Shown piece by piece: positions 32,732 through 42,395 of a stretch of DNA of 64,000 bases. Numbering within the stretch: the first letter of the stretch is position 1; each line of letters begins with the position of its first letter. The notes under the pieces are model-generated. The model made no database searches and was not told the origin of the DNA. It saw only the letters and a program-made list of their open reading frames with translations. The DNA is from Cylindrospermum sp. FACHB-282. GTDB lineage: Bacteria > Cyanobacteriota > Cyanobacteriia > Cyanobacteriales > Nostocaceae. The stretch is from positions 62,001 to 126,000 of the forward strand of contig NZ_JACJRJ010000002.1 in assembly GCF_014697195.1 (NCBI RefSeq), read 5' to 3'. The position numbers and the translations under genes were made by a program.

Positions 32732-33571
32732 ATGACTCAAAATATGCGTCGCGAATTTGCCAACCGTGAGGAATTGGTAGCCTACCTCCGAGAACAATTC
32801 CCCACCGCCGATAACCATATCAGCACGATTGTGGGTGGACGCCAAGCCGGGGAGGAAGTACTGCAAAAAATAGACCCAGCAGTCTATGCAAAAACACGTA
32901 ACTTATTAACTGGCGCAGTAACGCGACTTTCGCCTTATATTCGTTATGGCGTTTTCAGCTTGCGAGAAATTCGCGATTATGTGGTTAACGGTGTCAAGCA
33001 CCCAGACGACGCCACTAAACTGATTAACGAATTGGGTTGGCGTGACTACTGGCAGCGATTATATATCAAATTAAAAAATGGTATTTGGCAAGATCAAGAA
33101 GAATACAAAACCGGTTACGCACCCAAGCGCTATGCAGCAGATTTACCCCAAGATATCCAAGAAAGCACCACAGGACTAGTTTGCATCGACAGTTTTAGCC
33201 GCGACTTACGAGAAACTGGCTACCTACACAACCACCCCCGGATGTGGCTAGCAGCTTACATTGTTCATTGGCGGCAGATTCGTTGGCAAGCAGGAGCGAA
33301 ATGGTTTCTCCAACATCTTCTCGATGGTGACCCAGCTAGTAATAATATGTCATGGCAGTGGGTTGCCAGCACATTTAGCCATAAACCCTATTTCTTCAAC
33401 CGCGAGAACCTAGAACGCTACACCAAAGGCGTTTACTGTCGCAAATGTCCCCTTTATGGTCATTGTGACTTTGAAGGCAGCTATGAAGAACTAGAACAGC
33501 GACTTTTTCCCAATGGGGAATTTAACAAACAACCAAATAGCCAAAGTTGGCAGCGTGGCAAAAAGCGATGA
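32732..33571 (+). CDS. photolyase/cryptochrome FAD-binding domain, encoded alone (split photolyase, part 1)
   Basis: 279 residues from the ATG at 32732; the frame extends 13 codons further upstream. It holds only the helical FAD domain: LSPYIRYGVFS, LGWRDYWQRL, the RETGYLHNHPRMWLAAYIVH helix and DPASNNMSWQWVAST. These are the FAD and substrate-cavity motifs of class I photolyases. The C-terminus adds a Cys-rich YCRKCPLYGHC (C-x2-C-x5-C) that could hold an Fe-S cluster as in FeS-BCP photolyases. No N-terminal alpha/beta domain is fused. Its stop overlaps the start of the next gene (ATGA), which encodes exactly that missing domain. Confidence 0.85.
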   Translation: MTQNMRREFANREELVAYLREQFPTADNHISTIVGGRQAGEEVLQKIDPAVYAKTRNLLTGAVTRLSPYIRYGVFSLREIRDYVVNGVKHPDDATKLINELGWRDYWQRLYIKLKNGIWQDQEEYKTGYAPKRYAADLPQDIQESTTGLVCIDSFSRDLRETGYLHNHPRMWLAAYIVHWRQIRWQAGAKWFLQHLLDGDPASNNMSWQWVASTFSHKPYFFNRENLERYTKGVYCRKCPLYGHCDFEGSYEELEQRLFPNGEFNKQPNSQSWQRGKKR

Positions 33572-33984
33572 ATCAACCAATTGTTTGGATACATGGAGAC
33601 TGTCTTAGCCCCAAAAATCCCGCACTCCAAAAATACCCCAATGCTCCAGCTATTTGGGTTTGGGACGATGCTTTAATAGAAGAATGGCAACTGAGTCTCA
33701 AACGCCTGACCTTTATATATGAATGCTTACTAGAGTTACCCGTTGTGATTCGCCGTGGCAATGTGGCATCAGAAATTTTAGCCTTTTCCCAAGAGCATAA
33801 TGCTAACTTAGTGGTGACAGCAGCAAGTCCCAGCCCCCGGTTTAATGATATCTGCAAGCAAATTGAGCATTCTGTAACTCTGAAAGAGCTAGAGGTAGAG
33901 CCATTTTTTGACTATGACGGCTATATTGACTTAAAGCGGTTTTCGCGCTATTGGAAAGTTGCCGAGAAATATCTTTTTGAATAG
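33568..33984 (+). CDS. photolyase N-terminal alpha/beta-like domain (split photolyase, part 2)
   Basis: 138 residues. It overlaps the FAD-domain stop by 4 bp (ATGA), so the two are translationally coupled. The sequence begins PIVWIHGDCLSPKNPAL and runs through WVWDDALI and ITA-type repeats as the Rossmann-like DNA photolyase N-terminal domain, but without recognisable antenna-binding residues. Together with part 1 it would rebuild a photolyase with the usual order of domains reversed. Confidence 0.78.
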   Translation: MNQPIVWIHGDCLSPKNPALQKYPNAPAIWVWDDALIEEWQLSLKRLTFIYECLLELPVVIRRGNVASEILAFSQEHNANLVVTAASPSPRFNDICKQIEHSVTLKELEVEPFFDYDGYIDLKRFSRYWKVAEKYLFE

Positions 33985-34133
33985 CTAAACAAGAATTATT
34001 TATTATCTATTTGATTCCTGTCTTCACTCTTTAGAAGGTAGGAAGCAAAAGCTATTTGATTTGTGTAAATACAAAATAAGCAAGCTATAGTTAATAAACC
34101 TCAGCTTCATTGAAAATATATGATTTTATTGTA

Positions 34134-34294
34134 GGACTTACGCACTGTACAAATTTACCCTTTTTTCAAGCTTTTTCGATGGGTCTCTTTACGCGTCCTA
34201 CACGTAGTGTGCGTTCCCTAACGCACAATTTATAGGAGTTTCAATGAATAAAATTGATGAACATATTCACCATTGTTTGTCAATGCGTAAGTTC
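34134..34294. mobile_element. 161-bp MITE, copy 2
   Basis: Terminal inverted repeats GGACTTACGCA / TGCGTAAGTTC (one mismatch) with TA on both sides (34132-34133 and 34295-34296), the mark of a TA target duplication. Same length as copy 1. Its internal hairpin reads GTGCGTTCCCTAACGCAC, the reverse complement of that in copy 1. The rest of 33985-34339 is AT-rich and empty. Confidence 0.85.
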
Positions 34295-34339
34295 TATATT
34301 GAATACTTTAAAAAGTGATTTAGCAGTATCTTAATAGCA

Positions 34340-36016
34340 ATGTTATTATCCCATCCGCGTAAATTTTTAACTGCACCAATAGATAAATACAACTGTAAAT
34401 CTGTTATATTTTGGTTAATTAGTAGCCTAATTTTTGCAGCATTTTATGGTATTTTAGGACTACAGAGAGCCTTCAGAAGTGAATATGTCGTTCAGGATGA
34501 TGCGCGAGAATATGTATTTTGGATGCAGCGATTTATAGATCCAGAATTACTGCCTCATGATTTGATTGCCGATTATTTTAAATCCATTACACCATTTGGA
34601 TATGCCGCAGTTTTTAAACTGATGGCAAGTTTTGGCATCAATCCGCTTTTGTTGAGTAAAATTTTGCCCATTGTGTTGGGCTTTATTATTACCATTTATT
34701 GTTTTTGGCTATGTCTTGAATTGTTTCCAGTGCCATCTGCTGGATTTATCACTACTTTGTTACTCAATCAAAGTCTTTGGTTTAAGGATGACTTGGTTTC
34801 TGCCACACCTAGGGCTTTTATTTATCCTTTGTTCTTGGCATTTCTCTATTATCTTTTACGTGAATCCTGGCTAATTATTTGCCTGATAATTATTCTGCAA
34901 GGACTTTTCTATCCTCCACTATTACTTATTTCTCTGGGAATTTTGTGTCTGCGATTACGGAGTAATTATTTTTTGCTGGTAGCTTGCCTAGGATTAGGGT
35001 TTTTAGTAATGTTGCCCTATGCTTTAGCTTCTTCTAAATTTGGCCCAGTTGTCACAGCAACTCAAGCCTGGAAGATGCCAGAACTCTGGACAGGTGGACG
35101 GCATCCTTTTTTTGACCAGAATCCTGGCAGGTTTTGGCTGATTGGACAACATAGCGGCATCCTCCCGCCGTTAATGCCGCCGCTGATTTGGATTGGGTTG
35201 TTTTTTCCCCTGGTAATGCGCTATCGGTTTCGCTTTCCCTTGGTCAGTTTAGTTAAGCTTAAAATTAGATTATTGCCGGAAATTATTATAGTATCCTTGA
35301 CTTTATATTTTGCTGCTCATTTTTTACTACTTAAGTTATTTTTTCCTACTCGGTATACAGTTCATACTTTCCGAATTATCTTGGCAATAGCTGCGGGAAT
35401 CACTTTAATTGTGATGTTGGATAGTTTTTTTGATGCTTATCTACAAAAACGAAGGTTTTGGCAACTGGGATTAACAGTAAGTTTAGTAGGTGTACTCTTT
35501 CTCTACCCTAATTTATCGGGACGCTTTCCAACTACGGATTACAGAGCATCTGGAGAGTCTGCTATATATGAATATCTGCAAAAGCAACCAAAAAATAGTC
35601 TGATTGCTTCTCTCTCTGATGAAGCGGATAATATCCCGACTTTTGCCCACCGTTCTGTTTTAGTGGCTAGAGAATATGCGCTTCCTTTCCATCTTGGTTA
35701 TTACTTACCAATGCGCCAACGCACTACCGATTTGATTGAGGCTCAATACAGTCAGGATTTAGCAAAAGTACAAAAGTTAATTCAAAAGTATGGAGTCAAT
35801 TTTTGGATTCTGGAAAGTTCAGCTTTTAAGCTTGAGTATTTGACCAACAAAACTTGGCTGAAAAGTTTTCAACCGGCTTTTACGGAGGCTTTAAGCAGTT
35901 TGAAACAGGGGGATATTCCAGCGTTAGCGAGGGTAAGTAAACAATGTGCTGTTTTAGAAACTGAACGTTTTATGATACTAAGAGCAGACTGTATTGTTCG
36001 TTCATCTCAGCGATAA
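34340..36016 (+). CDS. multi-pass membrane protein, GT-C-like, unknown function
   Basis: 558 residues. About 11 hydrophobic helices occupy residues 20-405, with a large loop after the first (DDAREYVFWMQRFIDPELL) of the kind seen in GT-C glycosyltransferases; a soluble region of about 150 residues follows to the C-terminus. No exact family assignment. Possible role in polyisoprenyl-phosphate-sugar transfer, by analogy of topology alone. Stands alone. Confidence 0.65.
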   Translation: MLLSHPRKFLTAPIDKYNCKSVIFWLISSLIFAAFYGILGLQRAFRSEYVVQDDAREYVFWMQRFIDPELLPHDLIADYFKSITPFGYAAVFKLMASFGINPLLLSKILPIVLGFIITIYCFWLCLELFPVPSAGFITTLLLNQSLWFKDDLVSATPRAFIYPLFLAFLYYLLRESWLIICLIIILQGLFYPPLLLISLGILCLRLRSNYFLLVACLGLGFLVMLPYALASSKFGPVVTATQAWKMPELWTGGRHPFFDQNPGRFWLIGQHSGILPPLMPPLIWIGLFFPLVMRYRFRFPLVSLVKLKIRLLPEIIIVSLTLYFAAHFLLLKLFFPTRYTVHTFRIILAIAAGITLIVMLDSFFDAYLQKRRFWQLGLTVSLVGVLFLYPNLSGRFPTTDYRASGESAIYEYLQKQPKNSLIASLSDEADNIPTFAHRSVLVAREYALPFHLGYYLPMRQRTTDLIEAQYSQDLAKVQKLIQKYGVNFWILESSAFKLEYLTNKTWLKSFQPAFTEALSSLKQGDIPALARVSKQCAVLETERFMILRADCIVRSSQR

Positions 36017-36144
36017 TATTTAGTTTAAGTAAGATATCAAACACTGTTGTTTGGCAGTGGGACAATTTAAATTCCTTATTCAGTAGTAAAGGTTGCCCAA
36101 AAAAATGCAAAATAAATGTGGTTAGTCATGGTGAATACCTGGAA

Positions 36145-37539
36145 ATGCCGACTACACTTGCTGACGCACAAAATTTGCTTTCTGACTTGATTGCCCGCTA
36201 CGCATCCCGCGTAGACTATCTGATGATTCGCCTGGAAGAAGCTGAAGGGACGGATATCTTGTTGCGTGGCGACAAGGTAGAAACTCTCTGCGAAGGCATC
36301 TCTATTGGTGGGCATATTCGCGCTTGTTATAAAGGTGGATGGGGGTTGAGTAGCTTTAACCAGCTGGCGACGATTAAAGAACGGATAGAGGAAGCGATCG
36401 CAGCTGCGCGAATGGTTGGTGATGAAGAAACTTTGCTAGCCCCCATTGATCCGGTGCAAGTCATCTGCCAGTTACCCTTGACTGGTGTCGATCCGCGCAA
36501 AATTGACCTGAGGCAAAAGAAAGAATTGTGCGATCGCTATACCGACTTGCTCAAAAGTGTTGACTCTCGCATTACCACTACCTCCGTGCGCTACGCTGAC
36601 AGCGCCCAAAAAGTGATCCTCGCTACCTCGGAAGGCACCTTGATTCAGCAATCTTGGGTAGATATGGAAATGCGCTTTGCTGCCACCGCTAGAAACGGCG
36701 AAACCGTACAAACTGGCAGGGAAACTACTGGTTCTCGCAAAGCCTACGAAGATTTAACAGATTTAGATACACAAGTCAAGAGTGCCGCCGAAAGAGCCGT
36801 TGGGGCCTTATCTCTACCATCAGTGAAAGGCAACACTTACAGCGTAGTAATTGACCCAATTCTCAGCGGTTTATTTGTCCACGAAGCCTTTGGGCATCTT
36901 TCGGAAGCTGATATGGCTTACGAAAACCCCGACTTGCTGGAAGTCATGACTATTGGACGGCGCTTTGGCCCAGCAGAACTGCAAATTTTTGATGGTGCTG
37001 CCCCAGAGGGACATCGTGGTAGTTATTTGTACGACGACGAAGGCACACCTGCTACTACTACCCAACTGATTAAAAATGGTGTTTTAGTGGGGCGTTTACA
37101 TTCCCGTGAAACCGCTGGCAAATTGGCGGAAGCACCTACAGGTAACGCCCGTTGTCTCAATTACCACTTTTCGCCCATTGTCCGCATGACCAATACCTGG
37201 ATTGCTAGGGGTAATACGCCAGTTGAAGACTTATTTACTGGCATTAAAGAAGGAGTATATGCCCGCAATTGGTTAGGGGGGATGACCAATGGAGAAATGT
37301 TCACCTTTAGCGCTGGGGAAGCGTGGATGATTAGAAACGGCAAGATTACTGAACCTGTGCGGGATGTAACGCTGTCGGGTAATGTTTTCCAAACCCTAGC
37401 GGATATTGAAGCAATTGGTGATGACTTCTACTGGGATGAATCCGGGGGTTGCGGTAAAGGTGGACAAAACGGTTTACCTGTAGGTTGTGGTGGCCCTAGT
37501 CTGCGAATTCGAGATGTAGTTGTTGGGGGAGAAGCTTAA
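36145..37539 (+). CDS. tldD: TldD/PmbA-family metalloprotease (TldD)
   Basis: About 464 residues; the frame opens at a GTG (36118) but ATG 36145 (MPTTLADAQ) is preferred. The zinc motif HEAFGH (in FVHEAFGHLSEADM) is intact. N-terminal ARYASRVDYLMIRLEEAEGTDI and C-terminal GGCGKGGQNGLPVG loops match TldD. TldD forms a heterodimer with TldE/PmbA and trims peptides; here no pmbA is adjacent. Cytoplasmic. Confidence 0.92.
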   Translation: MPTTLADAQNLLSDLIARYASRVDYLMIRLEEAEGTDILLRGDKVETLCEGISIGGHIRACYKGGWGLSSFNQLATIKERIEEAIAAARMVGDEETLLAPIDPVQVICQLPLTGVDPRKIDLRQKKELCDRYTDLLKSVDSRITTTSVRYADSAQKVILATSEGTLIQQSWVDMEMRFAATARNGETVQTGRETTGSRKAYEDLTDLDTQVKSAAERAVGALSLPSVKGNTYSVVIDPILSGLFVHEAFGHLSEADMAYENPDLLEVMTIGRRFGPAELQIFDGAAPEGHRGSYLYDDEGTPATTTQLIKNGVLVGRLHSRETAGKLAEAPTGNARCLNYHFSPIVRMTNTWIARGNTPVEDLFTGIKEGVYARNWLGGMTNGEMFTFSAGEAWMIRNGKITEPVRDVTLSGNVFQTLADIEAIGDDFYWDESGGCGKGGQNGLPVGCGGPSLRIRDVVVGGEA

Positions 37540-37658
37540 GATTGGGAAATGCCGAAGAACTAGAAGTTGCAGAACCATACAAAGGAAGTTAGCAAGACAA
37601 GGACTAACTTAAAATTCATGGAAAATGCACCTTCCTCATGAGCCAAGTTTAAGTTTTA

Positions 37659-37985
37659 TTACTCAATCAGTACTGGCTTGAGTAAAGCTATCCACATATC
37701 GGCAGGGTCAGAGTAATAATCAATTTCCTCAATTTGATAACGATAAAATTTCCGATCTTGTTGCAAAATAATGAGATCGCCAGGTTTGATACCTTTACCA
37801 AATCCAGTCATACAACCTCGCATGCCTTCATTTAGCGACTCAAATATGTAGTCGCTTCCCCAAACTAATTCGCTGTAATCATGTGCTTTATGCTGCCGTT
37901 TCAATTCATGTTTCGGGCGAAAAAGCACGGTGAATAAACTTAAAAAACTCCAACTTAAGTTCATACCTGTTCTGATAAAAGACAT
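37659..37985 (-). CDS. conserved hypothetical protein
   Basis: 108 residues. The N-terminus has a weak hydrophobic stretch (8-22); the rest (YIFESLNEGMRGCMTGFGKGIKPGDLIILQ) looks like a small beta-barrel-type domain. No family recognised. Ends opposite tldD. Confidence rests on the codon pattern and its isolation, not on homology. Confidence 0.6.
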   Translation of the reverse strand: MSFIRTGMNLSWSFLSLFTVLFRPKHELKRQHKAHDYSELVWGSDYIFESLNEGMRGCMTGFGKGIKPGDLIILQQDRKFYRYQIEEIDYYSDPADMWIALLKPVLIE

Positions 37986-38601
37986 AAGTGAGTTATCCCA
38001 AAGAAGAAGAATATATCTAAAAAATCAAAATTCTGGCTTCTAAGTAGCTCAACCTAATTAAACATAAAACGTTTTTGTACTAACCGTGGGCGGCTCTGTT
38101 TTTAATACCTTCAATAATAGCGATCGCTAGATGAATCTAAATCTTGAGCAGTCACCAATCCGGAACAGAAGGCGTGAAAAATCTAGTCAGTAATCAACTG
38201 GATTATGATGTAATTAAGACAATGAACCACCCAAAAGAACAAAGTATCTACACCCATAAACAGGAATACATAAATTCCCAGAATTTTATTGTAAACAGCC
38301 TTAAAGATTTTTATTGTAATTCAGCACTAAAGAGTAAAAATCATTCTTTTTGAATATTTTATGATTAATTAATATTTTAAAAAAAAATTAAAGATTTAAA
38401 CCGTAAAATTACTACCTTACCGAACTAACTTAAGTAGAGCAACGTAAATAATTACAGGATATTTGTAGTGCAAAATAGCGTTCGCGTAGGGTGCCGTAGG
38501 CTCTATGAGAGAATTTTGAATTGGTATTACTTATTGGGTAAATCTTGTCAAAATATACCTGTGGCAGACTACGCTAAGAAAAAGCTGTTCAAGGTTGAGT
38601 A
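37986..38601. other. intergenic region with one short dispersed repeat
   Basis: 616 bp without a supported gene. A TTG-started frame at 38144-38353 has no ribosome binding site and is rejected. A short dispersed repeat (core GTTCGCGTAGGGTGCC) lies at 38478-38507. Confidence 0.5.
38478..38507. repeat. short dispersed repeat of Nostoc type
   Basis: GCGTTCGCGTAGGGTGCCG is the family member found, reverse complemented, inside the tRNA-Ser T-loop at 9743-9765. Its presence in two unrelated contexts shows that this sequence is mobile or dispersed. Confidence 0.6.
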
Positions 38602-39198
38602 TTAGTCATTACTCCCTTTTTTCAGGGCTTCATCTACCTGCTTCAGTAGTAGGGCTAGGGTGGAAGAATTATCTAAAACAACATCAGCACGAGAGACTTT
38701 TTCGTCCATAGATAATTGGCTGTTAATCCTCGCTATTGCTTGTTCTGTATTTAAATTATTTCTTTGTATTAATCTTTGAATTTGCTGTTGCTGTGAACAA
38801 CTTACTACCCAGATTTCAGTAACCAAATCGGTCATTTCAGCTTCAAATAATAAAGGTATGACTAACACCAGTGTTTGTGCAGGTGATTCAGCAATGGCAT
38901 TGAGAGAGCGCTTTCTTACTTGAGGATGAATCAATCCTTCTAACCAATGGCGTTCTTGTGGAGAATTAAAAATAACTTCCCCTAGATATTGACGGTTAAG
39001 GCTACCATCTGCTGATAAAATCTGTGTCCCATAACGTTGAGCGATCGCACCGAGAATAGGCGAACCTATAGTTACTGTATCTCTAGCATAAATATCTGCA
39101 TCCAAAACCGGCAGATTGTAAGCACTAGCCAAATAATTGGCAACAGTAGTTTTACCAGTAGCGATACCACCAGTTAAGCCGATTAAGCGTTTTTTCAT
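38602..39198 (-). CDS. coaE: dephospho-CoA kinase
   Basis: 198 residues. P-loop GLTGGIATGKTTVA (8-21) and the family segments VLDADIYARDTV and WVVSCSQQQQ identify CoaE, the last step of coenzyme A synthesis (3'-phosphorylation of dephospho-CoA). It ends the leftward operon-like run from 43238, 17 bp behind CobA-HemD. Confidence 0.95.
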   Translation of the reverse strand: MKKRLIGLTGGIATGKTTVANYLASAYNLPVLDADIYARDTVTIGSPILGAIAQRYGTQILSADGSLNRQYLGEVIFNSPQERHWLEGLIHPQVRKRSLNAIAESPAQTLVLVIPLLFEAEMTDLVTEIWVVSCSQQQQIQRLIQRNNLNTEQAIARINSQLSMDEKVSRADVVLDNSSTLALLLKQVDEALKKGSND

Positions 39199-39215
39199 TA
39201 GTCATTAGTCATTTG

Positions 39216-40796
39216 TTACTTAGAATTAGTTGCCCATTTGATTAGTGCTTGAGTTAAGCCTTCTAAAGTATATTCTTCCGCTTCTATATCTACGCGCCCA
39301 AATAAAGCACGGCAAGTTTTTGAGGTTTGGGGGCCAATAGAAGCAATACAAATTTTGTCTGAATAGGTTTTAACTATATTTTCTGCGAATTTACTTGCTG
39401 TTAATTGCCAGAAAAATTGCACAGTTTTAGAACTAGCAAAAGTAATTATATCTATTGTACGGTTTTGTAAAGCTAACTCTGCTGCTGGGGGAATACTACT
39501 GGGACAGTAAGATTCATAAGCGGCAACTTCTATCACCTGGGCACCTGTGGCGGTTAATTGTTTTACCAAAACGTCTCTACCACCGCTTTCAACTCTAGGA
39601 AATAAAACTGTTTTACCTGATATGTCTTCAGGGAAATTTTCCACTAAAGAATCAGCGACAAACCTGGGGGGAATAAAATCTGGTTGGATGCCGTATTGTT
39701 TGAGACTTTGAGCAGTTTTTTCACCAACAACGGCAATTTTGAGGTTAGCTAAGGCACGGGTATCTTTACCTAGGGCGGTTAACCTAGCAAAAAAGTAGTC
39801 TACACCGTTGGTAGAAGTGAGGATTAACCAGTCAAAGTCAGATAAATTAGCGATCGCCCGATCTAACTCTTCCCAACTAGTCGGCGGGCCAATTTCTAAG
39901 GTAGGCATTTCAATTACTGTTGCACCTGATGCAGTGAGGAGATCGCTAAATTGACTCGATTGTCCAACTGAACGTGTCACCAGAATCGTTTTACCAGCGA
40001 GGGGGAGATTGCTTGACATAGCTAACGGACTAAAAATTTTGACTGTAGTTGAATGTTCAGAATATATTTTCTCAGGTTGTAAGTACTTGCGTAACCTAAC
40101 AACTTCCCCAACCACAATTACCACCGGAGAAAGAGATAAACTAGCGGTTTGTTCGAGAATATTCCCCAGTTCAGCTGTCCAGATTTGTTGACTAGGAGTT
40201 CCAGCCCAACGGATAATGGCAATAGGCGTGGAATGCGATCGCCCGTAGCGCCCCAATTGATGGACAATCTCTGGCAGATTTTGCCCCCCCATCAAAATCA
40301 CCAATGTTTCCAACCGTGATAGCGCTTCCCAGTCTAAAACCTCTGGTTCGTGTGCCGTCAACACAGCAAAACAGCAACTGAGAACCGGATCTGTCAGCGG
40401 AATTCCTGCCAATAAGGGTGCAGCAAGGGCTGAGGAAATTCCTGGTATGACTTCAAATTCACAACCCGATGCTTTTAATGCCTCAATTTCAGCAGTACAG
40501 CGCCCAAATATAAATGGATCGCCTGATTTTAGCCTGACAACTTGTTTCCCTTCCTGGCAATATTTTACTAGTAACTTGTTAATTTCAGTTTGGGAAGTGC
40601 TGGGTTTACCACCACGTTTACCGACATCCAGCTTTAAACAATCAGGTGGTACACACTGCAATAATTGGGCATCTACTAAGGCATCATAGACCAATACTTG
40701 AGCCGCAGCTAAGAGATTGTAAGCTTTTACCGTCAGGTATGCGGCGTCTCCAGGCCCAGCACCTACAAGGTAAACTTTGCCTTTTTCTTCAGCCAT
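39216..40796 (-). CDS. CobA-HemD fusion: uroporphyrinogen-III methyltransferase / synthase
   Basis: 526 residues. The first 245 are the SUMT domain (GAGPGDAAYLTVKA, LKSGDPFIFGR, PGISSALAAP), which methylates uroporphyrinogen III at C2 and C7 for sirohaem and cobalamin. Residues about 265-520 are the uroporphyrinogen-III synthase domain (TRSVGQSSQFSDLL, LTSTNGVDYF, FPRVESGG, SIGPQTSKTC). This fusion is usual in cyanobacteria. It lies 17 bp before coaE and 165 bp after the TPR gene. Confidence 0.95.
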   Translation of the reverse strand: MAEEKGKVYLVGAGPGDAAYLTVKAYNLLAAAQVLVYDALVDAQLLQCVPPDCLKLDVGKRGGKPSTSQTEINKLLVKYCQEGKQVVRLKSGDPFIFGRCTAEIEALKASGCEFEVIPGISSALAAPLLAGIPLTDPVLSCCFAVLTAHEPEVLDWEALSRLETLVILMGGQNLPEIVHQLGRYGRSHSTPIAIIRWAGTPSQQIWTAELGNILEQTASLSLSPVVIVVGEVVRLRKYLQPEKIYSEHSTTVKIFSPLAMSSNLPLAGKTILVTRSVGQSSQFSDLLTASGATVIEMPTLEIGPPTSWEELDRAIANLSDFDWLILTSTNGVDYFFARLTALGKDTRALANLKIAVVGEKTAQSLKQYGIQPDFIPPRFVADSLVENFPEDISGKTVLFPRVESGGRDVLVKQLTATGAQVIEVAAYESYCPSSIPPAAELALQNRTIDIITFASSKTVQFFWQLTASKFAENIVKTYSDKICIASIGPQTSKTCRALFGRVDIEAEEYTLEGLTQALIKWATNSK

Positions 40797-40961
40797 GATT
40801 TCAGTTAAGTTGATTAGGAAGAGAAACCCTCATCTGAGCCAAAACAAGAGTCAAACAATTTTAGATTTTGGATTTTGGATTATTTTTCGATTCAAGCCCC
40901 GCCCCTTGCGGAATCTAAAATTTGGTCAACATGACTCATAGAGACTTTCAAGAACATCTGA

Positions 40962-41423
40962 CTACAATTTGCTAATTTCTTGGAGAATTTGTTCAAGCTG
41001 CTGGGCTTTTTGAGGATTGCGCTGTTTTTGGAATAATTCTTTAGCTTGTTGGAGGTTAGTTCTGGCTTCTGCTGGCTTTTCTTGCTGCATGAGAACATTC
41101 GCCAAACGCAAGTAAGCATCAGCATTTTTGGGACTGCGGCTAATTACTTCGCAGAACAATTCCTTAGCTTCCTCTATTTGCCCTTTTTGATTGAGAATAT
41201 CTCCCAAAAGTAAGCGTACCACATCATTAGTAGAGTTGATAGCAATGACTTTTCTAAAAGCTGCTTCTGCACCTTGGTAATCTTTTGCCTGATAAAGCTT
41301 GACTCCTTGTTGGTACAAATTAGATGTGATCAAGGTTTTCCAACCAAAATAACCGAGAATGGCGAGACTGGAACCCACCACAAGAATTGCAATGATATCA
41401 TTTGTGGGCAGACTTTCTGACAT
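40962..41423 (-). CDS. TPR protein with N-terminal membrane anchor
   Basis: 153 residues. A membrane helix at about 9-30 is followed by three or so tetratricopeptide units (LYQAKDYQGAEAAF, NQKGQIEEAKELF, QQEKPAEARTNL) facing one side of the membrane. Four base pairs from the phytyltransferase gene, so co-transcribed. Likely scaffold; partner unknown. Confidence 0.85.
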   Translation of the reverse strand: MSESLPTNDIIAILVVGSSLAILGYFGWKTLITSNLYQQGVKLYQAKDYQGAEAAFRKVIAINSTNDVVRLLLGDILNQKGQIEEAKELFCEVISRSPKNADAYLRLANVLMQQEKPAEARTNLQQAKELFQKQRNPQKAQQLEQILQEISKL

Positions 41424-41427
41424 TATT

Positions 41428-42369
41428 TTAAGCTAAAATGCAGGCAATGGGAAATATTAGATATTCTAGGAAAAAGAGTTTCCAGATAAATTGATAGAAG
41501 CGGGCGATCGCACTTTTATCTTGCAAATTCACCGACCAACTTTGTAACCACATCACAACCAGCAATACCAGGTGAGTGATCACCAGAAATACGGCGTTAA
41601 TGTCAGCAATGCGGAGTACACCAGCGAGAATTACCCCTAAATAGCAGACAGTCAACACCCAAAGCGCCAGATTAAACACTGCTTGCGCCCCAAGTTGGAG
41701 AGTAAAAGTAGTAATATTGTAGAGGCGATCGCCTTCCATATCGGGGATATCCTTAAAAATAGCGATCGCAAAAGTAAACACCAAAACAAACAAAGTCAGC
41801 ACCCAGACCACAGGCGGAATTGCTTGGCTTTGTTGCAATACCCAGCTAAAGTGTAAAAACAGCCCTAAATTTACAATTGTCCCCCGCACAGAAAAAATAC
41901 ACAATGCCGCCCAAAAGGGAAACTGTTTTAAGCGAATCGGGGGTAAAGAATAAGCCGTACCAATCGCCAAACTAATAGCCACCATCCCCAGCAAAAAAGG
42001 CCCAGATAGCCAAGCCAAAACTAGCGCTAAAATCCCAGTAACGATGACAATTAATTGTCCAGTGCGGCGGGAAAAAGCTCCAGATGCTAGTGGTAAATCA
42101 GGCTTATTAATCTTGTCAATTTCAATATCTTCTAATTGATTTAACCCCACAATATAGACATTGCCACACAAACAGGCAATCCACGTTGCCAAAAGTTGTT
42201 CTAGATGAATACTAGAAAATTCTGTTGAAGATACAGCAACGGCAATCAAATACAAACCCAACACACTCAGACTCGTGCCTATAATCGTGTGCGGACGGGA
42301 AAACTTCCAAAAACTATCAAGCCAACTAGCCCGAACACTAGAAGACTTTTGTCCAGAAAACTGATTCAT
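41428..42369 (-). CDS. hpt: homogentisate phytyltransferase (tocopherol synthesis)
   Basis: 313 residues with about nine membrane helices. UbiA-family motifs: NQLEDIEIDKINKPDLPL (first Asp-rich site for the prenyl diphosphate) and KDIPDMEGDRLY (second). This pair and SGAFSRR match the cyanobacterial and plant VTE2 enzymes, which join phytyl diphosphate to homogentisate in the thylakoid membrane. The tocopherol methyltransferase 26 bp upstream supports the pathway. Confidence 0.93.
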   Translation of the reverse strand: MNQFSGQKSSSVRASWLDSFWKFSRPHTIIGTSLSVLGLYLIAVAVSSTEFSSIHLEQLLATWIACLCGNVYIVGLNQLEDIEIDKINKPDLPLASGAFSRRTGQLIVIVTGILALVLAWLSGPFLLGMVAISLAIGTAYSLPPIRLKQFPFWAALCIFSVRGTIVNLGLFLHFSWVLQQSQAIPPVVWVLTLFVLVFTFAIAIFKDIPDMEGDRLYNITTFTLQLGAQAVFNLALWVLTVCYLGVILAGVLRIADINAVFLVITHLVLLVVMWLQSWSVNLQDKSAIARFYQFIWKLFFLEYLIFPIACILA

Positions 42370-42395
42370 TCTTTATCCTCTCTGCGGTTCGTTAC

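Noticed and set aside
38144-38353. 69-codon frame in the gap after the hypothetical gene
   Set aside because: It begins at TTG without a ribosome binding site and shows no codon-bias signal.
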